The notes under the pieces were generated by a model. That model had not been told where the DNA came from. It ran no database searches and saw nothing but the letters and a program-made list of their open reading frames with translations. A DNA stretch of 64,000 nucleotides from Sinohyriopsis cumingii (Eukaryota; Mollusca; Bivalvia; Unionida; Unionidae): the NCBI GenBank assembly GCA_028554795.2, contig CM068829.1:132829325-132893324 (forward strand), read 5' to 3'. Numbering within the stretch: position 1 is the first letter of the stretch; each line of letters starts with the position of its first letter. Position numbers and translations under genes: made by a program. Of this stretch, positions 1 to 12,300 are shown in pieces.

Positions 1-2147
1 AAAACAGAGGAAATGCTCATGGCGTAGCGAATTGCCGACATGTTTTCATTGGTGACTTGGTAGCATTGATAGGACTAAACTCTACATCTTTAAGATCATA
101 CCTGTTCCTCTTAACCGAAACCAGACGCGCGTGATGTATAATGAGAATGTTGATAAAGATTTGCTGGGGTGATATGTTTCACGTATGTATGATCGTTGTT
201 TGCACGCGTGGACTGAAATTCCTTTCGAATGAAACAACTTCCAGAAGGACACTTATCAGTCTTAGGCACTTGTGTTTAAAATCTATTTGTAAATATACCT
301 GATAGGTCTTTAACAACCACGTGATAATTATCTTGCGGACTTTACAGACGGAAATTGAATCAGCGGTCAGAGATTGCCAACATAGATGGTGATTGCTATA
401 ATGTCTTGAGAAGGAATATCTGTACCAAACCGTGGTGTACAGACCCTCGTATATGCTCAAATACAATGTACACCATGGCCAGATTGAAACTGCCAGGCGA
501 GGGGGGGGGGACCACCCAGATATACCGAATCGGAGCCAACTTGAAATAAATTCATTACGCTTAAATGCCCGGTTGCATAGAGATAGTGTCGCCGTCGAAC
601 GTAAAAATATAAAGGGATTGTTTTTAGAGTGAAAAGGTGAAATTAATTGACAAATCCACCGCGATATCATTATCTGTCGATTAGTTTAAACCAAAGTTGA
701 CTAAACCAAGAAATGAAGAATCTCCACTAATAATGGAATAGGACGCACTTGTACGTATAGCAATTCTTGCAATCAGTGTAGCTCTGTGTGAAATAAGAAC
801 CGTGTAACAAATCACTGGAGACATGCAATATTTCCCTGGAAACTGTAACAGTGAAGACAATTAATTGGATGGAAGTGCTTTGCGTCTTGCTCCCGACTTA
901 GATGCATCTGGACAAGGTCAGCATCTTAAACAATTATAATTTGCATCGACGTTATTAACAGAAATACTGTGATGGACCGTCAGATCTTCTGAAGTGAAAA
1001 ATAATCGAATCAGAAGAAACGCTGTGCGAAAAAGTCGCAAAATGTAAGCGCGAGTTTGTGGTCATGATTGCAGTTCGTTGACTGGCTTGGTAACAACTGT
1101 TGGCCTTGGTGTGACGGGTATTGCAACTAGGGCGACTATCAAAATAATTCCAATCGGATTTGCTTTCGGGGCTATACCGAAAGTGCCTGGTAGTGAAGGT
1201 GGCGCTGGACAACAATTTAATTACGGCTTCATCAGCATGTACATGTTATTCGGAATTTCTCACAGTGGCCCAAATCAGTCTCAATACAATTAGCAAACTA
1301 TACTCAATGGCCATCGAAGATAGAATCATTTGTATGGTCGAGGTAGCATATATCAAAACAGTAAAATCATGGGGATTGTGGGCGTAGACGGCTTGAACAG
1401 GGCTCAGTAATAAAAGACTAAAACTCATAGTTCACCATGAACTGTCGCCAGAAAAAATAAAAATGCACGACAATGATTTACTGACGCATTCAGACTTGGC
1501 ACAAGAAACTATCAAGCTGCGGGCCTGATCAAATATATATGGAACCTTGTGTTTTTAATATGGGTCAGCAAATGCTGCCCCGTGTTGGGGGCGACACAAA
1601 TTCTTGTATAATGAATTTTCAATGGTGTCTCCACGTCACGAGATCAGAGTGTGCGAGACGTCAGAGACTCAGAATATAACACTGCTTGAATCGTTATATA
1701 CATGTCTACTAAATGTGACTTATTTTTGTTTACTTTGTAATTACCGTTCTCATTTGCTTGATTACTTAAATAAAACAGAGAAAAAGGTAATCGGCTTGCA
1801 CAAGGCTTGGTAGGTATGAGATTTGGAACTGGTTAGAAATTGAAACTCTCGTTTTTCTTTGTTGACCCGAAATTTAGAATTAAGTACAAAATGAACCTGA
1901 CGTATCTTCGCCTAAAACGTCTGTGGTTTACAATTGGGTGCAGTTCCAAGAAAAATGGCAAAGCAGTTTTGAAATACGGTATGCTCTTGATCTTGGAAAA
2001 TGAATACATACATCAAAAGTGAGACACTGACAAAATTACAGACAAAACGAATTTTACCTTTTAGTAGCGAAGTTTATTTTCCTTTTTTATAAATATCGTT
2101 TTTGTATCAGTTGATGACGAATTACGAATCTTTTCTATGGCCAGTTT
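1..2147. other. 5' flank, no gene supported
   Basis: Open frames here, including a 163-codon frame on the minus strand at 179-670, carry no recognisable domain. A short cysteine-bearing frame near 355-549 on the plus strand follows a possible splice acceptor but matches nothing I know. A run of nine G lies at about 500-512. The stretch may hold the 5' part of the gene whose exons begin near 2.15 kb, but I cannot place a first exon or promoter. Confidence 0.4.
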
Positions 2148-2414
2148 ATGATGAAATTAAATGTATTGAATCGATGGAAGAACAATAGTGAGTTTATTAT
2201 TGTCACATGCAGGCTAAGTCACGAGATTGGGCAGAAAGTATCAGAGGGAAACCCCAATATTACGGATTTGAGTGACCACAATAGACCTACTAAGCTTGGA
2301 GAAATATACTCAGAGCTGTATGACAACGAGTGGACAAACGCATTCGAAGTTCTCACCACAACATTTCAACTGAATGAAAAAGACGCAATAGCAGTATTGC
2401 TCAAGATTCTGAAG
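2148..2414 (+). CDS. Mieap-like protein, N-terminal exon
   Basis: An open frame from ATG at 2148 runs into a strong donor (AAG|GTAAGT, exon end 2414, phase 0). The peptide includes ITDLSDHNRPTKLGEIYSEL and then YDNEWTNAFEVL, an acidic helical N-terminal region that I recognise from invertebrate mitochondria-eating-protein-like (Mieap/SPATA18) sequences. Mieap proteins act at mitochondria in quality control; the role of the invertebrate paralogues is less clear. The true exon may instead begin at 2213, after a plausible acceptor (pyrimidine-rich, TGCAG, at 2201-2212) with two bases of the first codon supplied by an upstream exon. In that case the 22 codons from ATG 2148 are intronic. The later exons at 2668, 7407 and 15239 continue in the same phase. 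Confidence 0.62.
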
Positions 2415-2667
2415 GTAAGTAAAATATATATAATACTTACTATTCCATAATGACAATCCTTTATATAAAAAAGGATTGTATCCAGCTGTCATGTCCCGAA
2501 ATATATTTTACGACATGGTATACACAACATGTTTAGATATCCCTTTAGATAAAAGTAATTATGTAGTTTATATTTAACTCCATGTGTGACTGTCTATATG
2601 CTGTGTTTATATTGATATGTATCAACAACTGGTACATGTATTCAGACGTTTTATTTGCATTCTTTAG

Positions 2668-2748
2668 GAATCCAGTAAGTATGCAAGCACCCTGTGCCAA
2701 TCAAACATGAAGATGATCGAGAAGTATGTCCTTGGATCTTCAGAAGAG
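2668..2748 (+). CDS. Mieap-like protein, internal exon 2
   Basis: This is an 81-bp exon of 27 codons in phase 0 at both ends. The acceptor is TTCTTTAG|GAA and the donor GAG|GTTAGT. It encodes ESSKYASTLCQSNMKMIEKY plus a short acidic tail, which continues the helical region of the preceding exon (the usual family text after ...LLKILK is a K/E-rich helix). It is too short to be identified alone; the call rests on matching phase, splice sites and position between two better exons. Confidence 0.6.
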
Positions 2749-3925
2749 GTTAGTTTGGACCTACATGCATGAGTGTTTTTATATTATGTCTTCATACTAT
2801 TAACACTTGTTTCCTTTTGTCTTATTCATATAGAAAATAATATATTAGTGAATTTCTCCTGATCCATTAAAGAAACTAGGAAATTGATTTTCAATGCAAT
2901 TCAAAGTAGTATCAGCATGTGAACATTTCAGATATATAGTTCTCTTGGATGAGGATTAAGATGTATTTTCATCTGACTCATTTGAGTGAACGTATTGAAT
3001 AATTATGAAAGAAAATATTCAATTTGGGCGTCGAATTTGTCATTACGTTTCCTCTCGCGGCTCGGAAGATTGTATGGAAACTTTTGTTACCTAGATCTGT
3101 TGAGCTGTATAATAAAGTTTTGTTTCTTTCGCTCAAAACATATTTTAGAAAATTGTTTTGAAATATTGTCGAGAAAAGGATATGTTCAAATTAAAGGTTG
3201 TTATTTGGTCCCCACATAAATAGCACGAAGTTTTCTTTGTTTTGCCACAGCATCCAAGGAAATATGGATATTGTCGTTGCATTTTCTGCCAACCTGTTTG
3301 TATGTCTATTCATCCATCTCTTCATCAGTCATCAGTCATTATGCCCATCCCTAATGTGGATTGTCTTTACTGATTATTTTGCGGAGGTCAAATACGGTTT
3401 CAATTTTTTCTTTCAGCCTCATTCGTAGTCCTTTTTTAAGTCATTAAAAAAAACAGTTGTGACTACTTTGAGAACTGACGTAGTTATCACTTCTCCCCTG
3501 ACACATGATGGATAATTTTGTTAAAACTTTGAAGGATATTTATGCTGTTGGTGTAAATATGCATTAAAGTGTACATTTTTCGTCTCTAGCTAATTTTATG
3601 AAAAATATATTTGGTTTATATGAGCAGTAAGGCATTACATTTTTTCCTCTAATCCATTTATGGAAACATTTCTTGAAAACGTTTCCGGAAAGGATTATTT
3701 CTAGAATGCAGATTATCGTAGCTTCTCCTGTGACATATGCATTAAGGACTTAATTCAAATTGTGTATGCAACATATGCGGCTAGTATAGATGAGCTAAAA
3801 TATTTCATTATTTTACAATGCTTACTTTGGAGACCATTTCTGGAAAACATGTCAAATGAGTGGAAATCCGAAAATTTAGTTTGCTTTTTTATGTATGTAG
3901 CCATAAGAAATTTCATTTCCTGGAC

Positions 3926-3928
<3 letters not shown>

Positions 3929-4012
<84 letters not shown>
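3929..4012. repeat. (TA)n microsatellite
   Basis: About 42 uninterrupted TA dinucleotides lie in an intron of the Mieap-like gene. Reading frames of alternating Tyr-Ile across it are artefacts. Confidence 0.97.
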
Positions 4013-4014
<2 letters not shown>

Positions 4015-5266
4015 AAACATGCTGATCTATCATTGTTTATAACGTCTTGAAAGGGGAATGTTGTACTTTTTCCATATATGAAAGCATATTTAGAAGCCAT
4101 GTCTGAAGGGCAGGTATATGCATATTTGTTACTGTATGTGATCTAGTTATTAATATTATTATTGTTTGACCTGTGTAAGTGTAAGATTTTGTAGTGTTTC
4201 TTCTGTTGACGGCGAATGTAGCGTTTTGAATGTAGCACATCTTCCTCGTTTGCTGCATTTATTGCCATCGTAAAACTAAGTTTATGCCTTGATATGCAAG
4301 AGGTTGTCTGTCTCACTAATGTAATAATCATAGTTCACAATGGTAACCTTTTGCAGTAACATTTATTGAATATCTTTTCTAAATTAGTGGCTGCCTTGAA
4401 ATGAAACTTCAGAATGATAGTTTTATTGACGTAAGGTTGTATGATATCACAGGAGTTCACCTCTTTATTGTGTAAGAAAAAAGGTTGTTAATTAATGTAA
4501 TAAATACAAACGTTTTGTATAGATGTTATTCGCATGTCTTCGACATTACATTTCTTGTTGCAATAAACAGCAGCTTTAGTATAATTAGGTCGAAAATGTA
4601 CATGTTGATATACCAGATATTCGTGTCCGATCTTACTATCATGTTTAAAATGTTTCCTCAGTGTAAATGTTGCACAAGTTTTATATTAATATTTTAAATA
4701 AATGACATCTTTTCAACATCTGTTGAAAGATTATAAGAAAGTTTTCATAATATTACCGTGGGTAAAAAGTTTATATAAGGATTATAGTGAACAATGTTTT
4801 AGTTCTCTACGAACGTCTGTTAAAGTCATATACAGGGGTTATGCTAATAAATATATAGGCACAGAGATGAAAGTGTGATACCTAATTCTTATTGTGATTC
4901 AGTCTCTTTTTAGTTTGGCTGAACGTTATACCGTTATACTTGGGTTGGGTCACTAACAGTAACGTAAGATATAAAGGACTTTGCACTGTTATTCTTGCTC
5001 TGTCATTGGGTACCGATTTCTACATTATGTTTGACTTTTATGATATCTCTAGTTCTCAGAGTTGTGGGTCACCATACCCTTTTATTCTCGTTTTCTCATT
5101 GTGTTCAAACTGAGAGTTTTCTCTCAATCCCATGTCATTATAATATGTCAGGTTCGTCTCTTTGTTCAAAATGTATTATTATGGACTCTGTTTCTGTATC
5201 ATCCAGTGTGTCTGAATGTTAAAGTCACACATAATTCTCTAGTTTGCTCTCTTTCCCTCCCTCCCT

Positions 5267-5270
<4 letters not shown>

Positions 5271-5316
<46 letters not shown>
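5271..5316. repeat. (TC)n microsatellite
   Basis: About 23 TC dinucleotides preceded by a degenerate CCCT/CTCC-rich lead-in. It is intronic. Confidence 0.96.
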
Positions 5317-5321
<5 letters not shown>

Positions 5322-5902
5322 TCGTACCATTGACCTGCAAACGTCATCCACTATTCCCAGGAGAGTTTGTTGCATACCAAATTTGTTTACTCATATTGTA
5401 ATGGTTTGATTAAGTAATTGATATTATCATATACGCTTTTGCACACTGCACAACTCCGTTCTGTATAACTGCCGTTAGACTATTGACCATGGGTAATAGT
5501 TCCCACACATATTTGTGTAGTCTTTATGTTTCTCCATATAAATATCTAAGTTGAAATTATCTCCAGATATCATTACCCATTTGTTGCGTTTTTCATGTAT
5601 ATGTCTAATGCACTGACAATTAACGCAATTATGATCTGATTCATGGCATCTTTTCTGCTTATACTAATATTTCTTTCATTGTCTATGAGTAAGCCTAATT
5701 GCTCCACCAAGTCAATGATCCCCTTATCATTCTACCTGATGTATTTTATTACAATTCTCTTCTCAGCCACAAAGCATCTTTCTAAGACACTTCTTACGAC
5801 AGTAAAGTCTCTCTAACTTAGCAATTATTTCCAGTGTACCATTGATGGATATTAGCTTTCCTGTGTCATTACATTTCCTGTCATAACAATAGCCCGATGG
5901 TT

Positions 5903-6120
5903 CAAACTGATCATAACATCTGTCTGCGTGGGTTCGAGTCTCGCATTCAGCCAATTTGGGTATGTGAGAACGCTTGCCAGTAGCTTCTCGTGGGTCGGTG
6001 GTTCTTTCCGGGGTTTTCCCGGGTTCTTCCTCCACCATTGATACTGGCCGCCATGTATAGCCTATCGTGTCTGAAAATGGCGTTAAACCCTACAACAATA
6101 ACAACAAACTGATCATACAT
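5903..6120 (+). mobile_element. SINE-A, 5'-truncated copy with target-site duplication
   Basis: The body runs from about 5920 to 6104 and is flanked by a 16-17 bp duplication, CAAACTGATCATAACAT (5903-5919) and CAAACTGATCATACAT (6105-6120). The body retains the tRNA-type B box (GGGTTCGAGTCTC near 5930) but not the A box. It ends in a short ACAATAACAA tail after a conserved CGTTAAACCCTACAAC 3' end. Two more copies of the same family lie at 27932-28182 and 28937-29130 on the minus strand; the first of these keeps both Pol III boxes. The duplication and tail indicate LINE-assisted retroposition. Confidence 0.85.
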
Positions 6121-6123
6121 TAA

Positions 6124-6154
6124 TAGCTGCGAGTATGTAACATACTCGCAGCTA
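6124..6154. repeat. perfect 14-bp inverted repeat (hairpin)
   Basis: TAGCTGCGAGTATG (6124-6137), a TAA spacer and the exact reverse complement (6141-6154). It sits 4 bp beyond the 3' target-site duplicate of the SINE at 5.9-6.1 kb. No gene end is nearby to make it a terminator-like structure. Confidence 0.8.
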
Positions 6155-7406
6155 TACCATTTCTTTTCTTTATCAGCCTATTGCTACCTACACACTCTGA
6201 TTGTACTATTTACCGATTCTAGTTTTAAGCCTCATCTTATGCTGTAGCTTCTTCAATTTTGTAACTCTGCCTCGTCAGTTAGCAGCGTGGTTTATCATTA
6301 GTTATCATCACCAGTATATCTACTACTTTGGAAGTTTGGCATTTACTCTGTAGGTAGTTATATATCAACATATTTTCTTTTTAGTGATTAGTGTACGATT
6401 TATTGGAAAGTCCGTGGCGCAAAATTGGCCACCTTTGGGTCTTCCTTCTTTCCATTCGTCTTTATGAGAGTGGACATTCTGTTATTGAATGTGGATGTCT
6501 GCCTTTGCCAATAAAGTAACTTGAATTTCTAATTGTGTTTGTACTGTTTAGTTCTGTTACCAAAGGCCTTGATTTGTATTGCTGTTTACTTGCTTTGTTG
6601 TTTCGGTTTTTCTAATATACACTCGACCGACATTTGTTGTACCTCTCTAAGGCGTGCTTTTTCCCATGGTCACCAATTTTCTATTGTTTGTATTGTAGAT
6701 ATAAAGCAGGCCCTATATTTTGTCATTGCTGTTTCTCCAACCCATGTGCATATGCAGAAACTGCTGCTTTCGTTTAATATTTATTTCAGACTTTTCATTC
6801 CAGAGCTCATGTTACTGTCACTGCACCATACTTATCAATGTTTTGATTCTGCTTGATGATACGTATAGTATAGTGGTTGTACCTCTTCAACCTTAAGCAA
6901 TTGTCTCAATATTGTTTTGTAATTTAAATATAGTTTGAAATGGATTTTCGTATTCTTTACTTGCTAGTTTGTGCTTCAACGAATTCTCGTTCTTTTCTAC
7001 TATATAAAGCTTTATTTCTTTCACTTTTCGGAGTTATACTGTATGCCAAACGATAGCCAAAGGATTCTCTAATAATTATTCTTTTATATGGTAAATTGAA
7101 TTGTCATGTTTGTCTTGATTCTTGTCTCAAACATTCTGACACTTTCCACTAGCACATGTTCATAGGCTGATGGTAAACCCTACTCTACCAACCTTAGAAC
7201 ATTATGTCCCCTTTAATTTGGCTCATTTTAAACGTAACACTCTCCTGTATCTCATTTCTGCATTTGAGCATGTTTACTATTGATTTATATCAATCATTCT
7301 GACAGACATTTTAGATTCTTTTATCTACATAGACATTTTAGATTCTGTTATCTACATATCAGTTAAGTATATTCAGACATTTATTTAAGATCTTTCTTGT
7401 TTTAAG

Positions 7407-7484
7407 CCCACTCCTGACTGCAAACGATTGTTAAGGGAGGCTAGGAAGCATATCAATATTGAGAAAGCCGAAGATCATATTCAG
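7407..7484 (+). CDS. Mieap-like protein, internal exon 3
   Basis: A 78-bp exon of 26 codons, phase 0 to phase 0. The acceptor is TTGTTTTAAG|CCC and the donor CAG|GTAAAA. It encodes PTPDCKRLLREARKHINIEK followed by AEDHIQ, a charged helix like the one that follows the N-terminal domain in this family. The next exon that I can identify is the C-terminal one at 15239. The central coiled coil normally found between them in Mieap-like proteins is either in exons I could not spot within 7.5-15.2 kb or absent. Confidence 0.6.
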
Positions 7485-8690
7485 GTAAAAAAAATAATTT
7501 ACACCTTAGCAATTATAATGAGTGATAAAAACAAATACATCAAAACTCATAGATTCCATTAATGTTTTCAACCTGAAACAGTCAGTTAACTAACCCACAA
7601 ATAAACACGGTCATATTTTAGACTGGATTCTTCATAGACCTGATGATAACATTCTACGGTCTGCATTATATACCATCTTGACGTATCAGTCCCTAACCTT
7701 CCACCTTTATCTACTACTAAGAGAAACCTCCGTATGATAAATAGAACCAAACTAATGCACGACATCCAAGCTAACTTAACAACTTGCTTACCTCCTACCG
7801 CAGAACAACTCGATAACTGCCTGCGTTCATTGCTTGACAAACATGCACCAGCTACCAAGTGCAGAGTATCAATTCAAAAGTGTTCTCCATGGTATAGCAG
7901 TGTTAGGGACCAGCTTCGCACTGCTAAGAGAGACCGCCGCAAAGCTGAGAGGCTTTCGCTTTCCACCAGACTCACTATTCATAAGCAAATCTATGAAGTC
8001 GCTAAGAAGAATGTCACAAATAGTCCATGCAGCGAAATCAGCCCAATACACTACTAAGATCATGGAAAGTTCCAGCTGCAAAGAGCTCTTCGAGATTACT
8101 AACAAGCTAATGTCAAGAACAAATCTACACCATTTCCAACTACATTCTCTCCAGTCGACCTTCCGGACATGTTTGCAAATTTCTTCCGTGACAAAGTACG
8201 AACTATTAGAGATAAGCTTGACACATCAATTTCAATTGACTCGTCGTCACCATACAGTTGGGATACAGAATTTGAGCGGCAACCATTAGCAGCATTTGAA
8301 CCTGCCTCTATGGATTTCGTACGTACAATCCTGATGAAGAGTGCACCAAAGTCATGTGAACTTGATCCAATTCCAACATCACTGCTGCTTGAGTGCTTAG
8401 ATCCAGTATTGCCTTCACTAACTGATGTTATTAATACCTCTCTCTCATCCGGGAAAGTCCCATCATTTTTCAAAACTGCCATTGTAAAGCCTCTGCTGAA
8501 GAAACAAACACTAGACCATAACGATTTAAAGAACTACCTCCCAGTTTCTAATCTCCCATTCATATAAAAAATCTTAGAAAATGTTGTTCTATCCCAGCTT
8601 GTATCTCATCTAAAGACAAACAGTATTTTTAGCAATGTACAATCCGCATATCGCCCTTGCCACAGCACTGAAACTACTCTTCTAAAAGTA

Positions 8691-9317
8691 GTGAATGACA
8701 TTCTCTCTGCGTTGGATAGCGGAAAGATTACTGTCCTCACCCTCCTTGATTTGTCTTCAGCATTTGACACAATAGACCATGATATATTACTTCACCGTCT
8801 CCAGCATGTATTTGGCATTCATGATACAGCCTTACTGTGGTTCAAGTCCTACTTGGTCAACAGGACACCAATTGTATCTGCAAATGGAATACACTCCAGC
8901 CCAGTTCATCTACATTGTGGTGTTCAACAGGAGTCTGTTCTTGGACCTGTTCTCTTCATTCTGTACACTCAGTCGATCTCAAGTGTCATATATCATCATC
9001 CAGTGTCTCACCAATTGTACGCTGATGACACACAAATATACAAATCTAGCCACCCAACTGAAGTTGATGCTACCATCCAAGGTGTAGAGATGTGCATTTC
9101 TGATGTGAAAAAATGGATGGCATGTAACAAGCTGCAGATGAATGATGATAACATTGAGGCCATTCTGATCACAACACAAAGACTTTCTCATTCACATCCT
9201 TTACCTCAAACAATAAATATCAGCAACACCAACATTAAATTCACACAATCTATAGGAAACCTAGGTGTTACTCTGGACAGTGCTCTCACATTGCACCAAC
9301 ATGTCATGAACAAATGA
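8691..9317 (+). pseudogene. LINE reverse transcriptase fragment
   Basis: 208 codons covering RT fingers and palm. LTLLDLSSAFDTIDHDILL is the motif with the first catalytic Asp, GVQQESVLGPVLF is the template-grip motif (usually GVPQGSVLGP), and HQLYADDTQIY near 9003-9035 is the catalytic YADD box. An upstream stretch at 8169-8567 contains the N-terminal RT text (KPLLKKQTLD, LKNYLPVSNL). Substitutions in the GVPQGS motif and the broken frame show it is no longer functional. Confidence 0.9.
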
Positions 9318-9390
9318 AGGTGAATATCTTGAGCTGAAACGCATCAGCTCAGTTCGCAAATATCTTTCAGTTGATGCCACTAAAATACTT

Positions 9391-9870
9391 GTGTGTTCAT
9401 TAGTACTTTCCAGACTGGGCTATTGTAACTCAATTATGTCTGGTTCATCTCAATATCTGCTCCAGAAACTTCAAAAAGTACAAAACACAGCTGCTGCAAT
9501 CATACTTAGAGCACCACAATCAGAGCACACCTCCCCGTTGCTCTGTACCCTACACTGGCTATCCATTCGATCCAGAATCAATCACAGAATTTGTTCTCTG
9601 TATTACGTTTCACTGTCGGACTCTAGTTCAACATACCTATCCGACCTCACCCATGTGTACACACCGGCAAGATACCTACGCTCCTCTTCTGACAATCGTA
9701 TACTCATTATTCCCACTATGAAAACAAAGTCATATGGACAGAGTTCTTTTGCATACCAGGGCCGAGCAACGTGGAATGAATTGCCCACTGAACTTAGACA
9801 CAAAGGCAAAGTGATCACATTCAAGAGGGCTCTCAAAACTCACTTATTTCGACTGCAAGAACAAACTTAA
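9391..9870 (+). pseudogene. LINE C-terminal region after RT
   Basis: 159 codons, with LVLSRLGYCNSIMSG, LQKLQKVQNTAAAIILRAP, TPLLCTLHWLSIRSRI-like and RATWNELPTELRH text. This is the conserved post-RT segment of CR1/L2/Rex1-type LINEs. It ends at TAA 9868-9870, 170 bp before the (ATT)n tail. It is out of frame with the RT segment upstream. Confidence 0.88.
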
Positions 9871-10201
9871 AGACCTAATAATGTTTCCTACCTTAAATAT
9901 TATCAGCATGTTTTTTTAAAGCTTTCTAATTTCATGGTGTTTGTTTTTGTAATCATATCATTATATGTTTTTAATCTTATAGGTGTTGTCTAATGTTGTA
10001 AAGCGCTTAGAGCTTCTAAAGATTAGGCGCTATACAAAGTCATTATTATTATTATTATTATTATTATTAAAAAGAAAGCACCAATCAGTTATGAATATGT
10101 ATTACCGAGACCTTATTAGAAGCAAAATAAAATGTGGATCAAAATTGAAGACGTTCTTAAATAAACAATTACTAAATTGTTTACTGTTGCCAACAATGTG
10201 A

Positions 10202-10202
<1 letters not shown>

Positions 10203-10283
<81 letters not shown>
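10203..10283. repeat. (TA)n microsatellite
   Basis: About 40 TA units, intronic, 130 bp beyond the LINE tail. Confidence 0.97.
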
Positions 10284-10288
<5 letters not shown>

Positions 10289-11524
10289 TATGTAAAAACA
10301 GCAAACCCTTTGCAAATCTAATTCGCATATTTCTGTACCTTACAATGTTCCAGCAGAATCCTCTCTCCATTGGTACTGTCAATATATTGTCCTAAATATC
10401 TATCCTAAATTTATGTTTCCGGACCTCTTCCATTTTGACCCTTTCAGGAACAAAAAGTAATGAATGAATCGAAATAAATATAACATTTTTATACATCCAC
10501 ACTAGCCACTGGCATAGCCTTATCCCGTTCACATTGTATCTAACAGAAGGTAACGACCTGCTTAACCGTAAAGCTCTGCTGCTCAAAATATTTATGTTTT
10601 ATGACAATTTTCTTAATAATTGTAGCCTCTAAAAATACCCAGCGGAAAAGTAAACCCAGTTGCGCATTTACACCGGAACAGTCACGGAAATGTACTTAAA
10701 ATAAAATCCTCCCTATTGTTTTGGACAAGAAAAGGTTACATGACGTCTGACTCTCATACATGCACACAGATTAACTAACAAATCAAAATAAAACACCCTG
10801 TAAGTGAATTACAATGGCTTTGGTTACTTTCTGCATATGGTCATTGTGTATAAAAGTCTGACTAAAGCCATGGTTTGTACAGACAAATTCTCACACGTTT
10901 TGTAGCATATATTACATCCCAGAACATGAACCTGGACCTTGATTCATATGTCTTAATTCGAAATCACTACAGATATTATGAATACTCGTGCTCTGACAGC
11001 ATGATCTAAATATGTTGAATGTATTACAAAATGTCGCGGATGGGAATTTTTTAGTTTTGATAATTGACCTCCCCTCCAAGTGAGCACAGGGGAGGAAACC
11101 CAGAATGATATAAATCATGCAGATGGCAATCAAATCAGCAACCCATGTGCAAACATTAGTGAGGAAGTGCAGAAGCGGGCATCTCATGATCTGCCAGTTC
11201 AACTTACTCTGCCCCCTACTCCAGTCTTTAGACAGCTGTAGCCTCGAGACTATCGCCGGCAAATTATAAGAGGCAGAATGACACCCAAAGGCAAGAGCTT
11301 TGTTGTCAATGGATTTTAGGTGGCAATCAAATCTTCCATTATAGAGGCAGTTCGGCAAAAGGGAAGGGACTCATGTTTCTCCTTACCCAAGGCTCCTAAC
11401 AGCCGATATCGATCTACCATCCCGGCCTATTGCAGACAACATTCATGTGGGCCCCTGATTTGTTAGTATCCGGACTGTGTGGATTAATCTCGCACCTGAC
11501 AACAAATGAATGATCTAAGTTGTT

Positions 11525-12300
11525 TTGTGGTGGAGTGATATTTTCTCAAATCCCCTACCCTGTCAACATCCTCTTCCAAGAGGGATTTGCTGTCTAATCG
11601 GGATAAGTCAGAAACCTTACAGAAGATCAGGAAGCTACTCGACAATGGACCAGTATGTACAACCCAAATTAATTTTAAGTTGGGATTGGATTTTGGTGAG
11701 AGTTTCGCAACTCATTGCATAACTCAGTGTGGTGGTGGATTTGATTCTACTGAGCTGCATTTTCTTTAGCCCTCTGTAAATGGCCCTGCTAGCCTAATGC
11801 ACACCTTTCTGGATGTCTAAATAAAACAAAAGTATGATTCCAAGCAGAGTGTTGTTTTTCATGCATCAGTGGCGCAACAAACTATGGCTAACAGCAAAGA
11901 ATCACATAGGAAATCTCCGGCTGTACATTTAATCGGCACCGACACAAACTTGTACAGTTATAAAGCCCTTGTAGTACCCAACTTCGACACGGCTACTTGC
12001 GTCAAAACTTGCATTTCCACATCAACATTATGGAAATGAAAGTCATGAATGTTTTTCATTTCCTCAAACAATGGGGGACCAAATAACCATACATATGCAT
12101 GCTTGTTCCTCTTCTTATGTGCTTAGATAAATATAACTGCTCAGACCAGACATTTTTAGGCACGCTTAATGTCCCTGCAGGCTCGTTTCCAAGAACAAGA
12201 CAGACTCTTCACACATAATGGTCCATGCACAAAACGACAATTGAATTGATCTTGTCACTTTGCTGTTGCCCTATGATATATGTATCAGTGACAACACGGA
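11525..12300 (+). mobile_element. decayed DIRS-like retroelement relic
   Basis: Heavily decayed text resembles the region between reverse transcriptase and RNase H of DIRS elements. A KSETLQKIRKLLDN-like segment at 11605-11650 and a short stretch around 11700-11870 match the equivalent part of the better preserved DIRS-like copy at 17.9-20.2 kb; both share TGCATCAGTGGC followed by an asparagine/leucine-rich segment (11866 and 18715). It is broken many times and old. Ends were not found. Confidence 0.4.

Larger units (their letters stand above)
2749..7406 (+). other. intron 2 of the Mieap-like gene
   Basis: The sequence between the exon donor at 2749 and the acceptor at 7406 is AT-rich, with the TA and TC microsatellites, the SINE-A copy and the hairpin listed separately. 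The remaining ORFs (for example 5062-5409 and 6533-6856, plus strand) have low-complexity or hydrophobic compositions with no domain. I see no further exon, but one of under about 100 bp could be missed. Confidence 0.5.
7600..10069 (+). mobile_element. 5'-truncated CR1/L2-like LINE
   Basis: The element starts inside the end of the AP endonuclease domain: a GHILDWILHRPDDNI-like frame near 7605, typical of the last endonuclease motif. It continues through the endonuclease-RT linker, the reverse transcriptase and a C-terminal domain that stops at 9870. The 3' end is a non-coding segment whose AAGCGCTTAGAGC and GGCGCTATACAAAG hairpin halves precede an (ATT)n tail at about 10042-10069, the classic CR1/L2-type 3' end. 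The reading frame is interrupted by several stops and frame shifts (for example a TAA after NLPFI near 8566 and a break near 9317), so it is dead. It lies in the large intron of the Mieap-like gene in the gene's orientation. Confidence 0.88.

Noticed and set aside
355-549. Cysteine-containing plus-strand frame after a possible acceptor
   Set aside because: Only a few cysteines and no recognisable spacing; no neighbouring exon.
179-670. 163-codon minus-strand frame
   Set aside because: No domain, low-complexity hydrophobic composition and overlapping frames on the other strand; likely chance.
3755-4100. Tyr-Ile repeat frames
   Set aside because: Artefacts of the TA microsatellite on both strands.
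5062-5409. 115-codon plus-strand frame
   Set aside because: Runs through the TC microsatellite, giving a Leu-Ser repeat; not a gene.
10912-11358. 148-codon minus-strand frame in the Mieap intron
   Set aside because: No domain; may simply be the reverse of decayed retroelement sequence.
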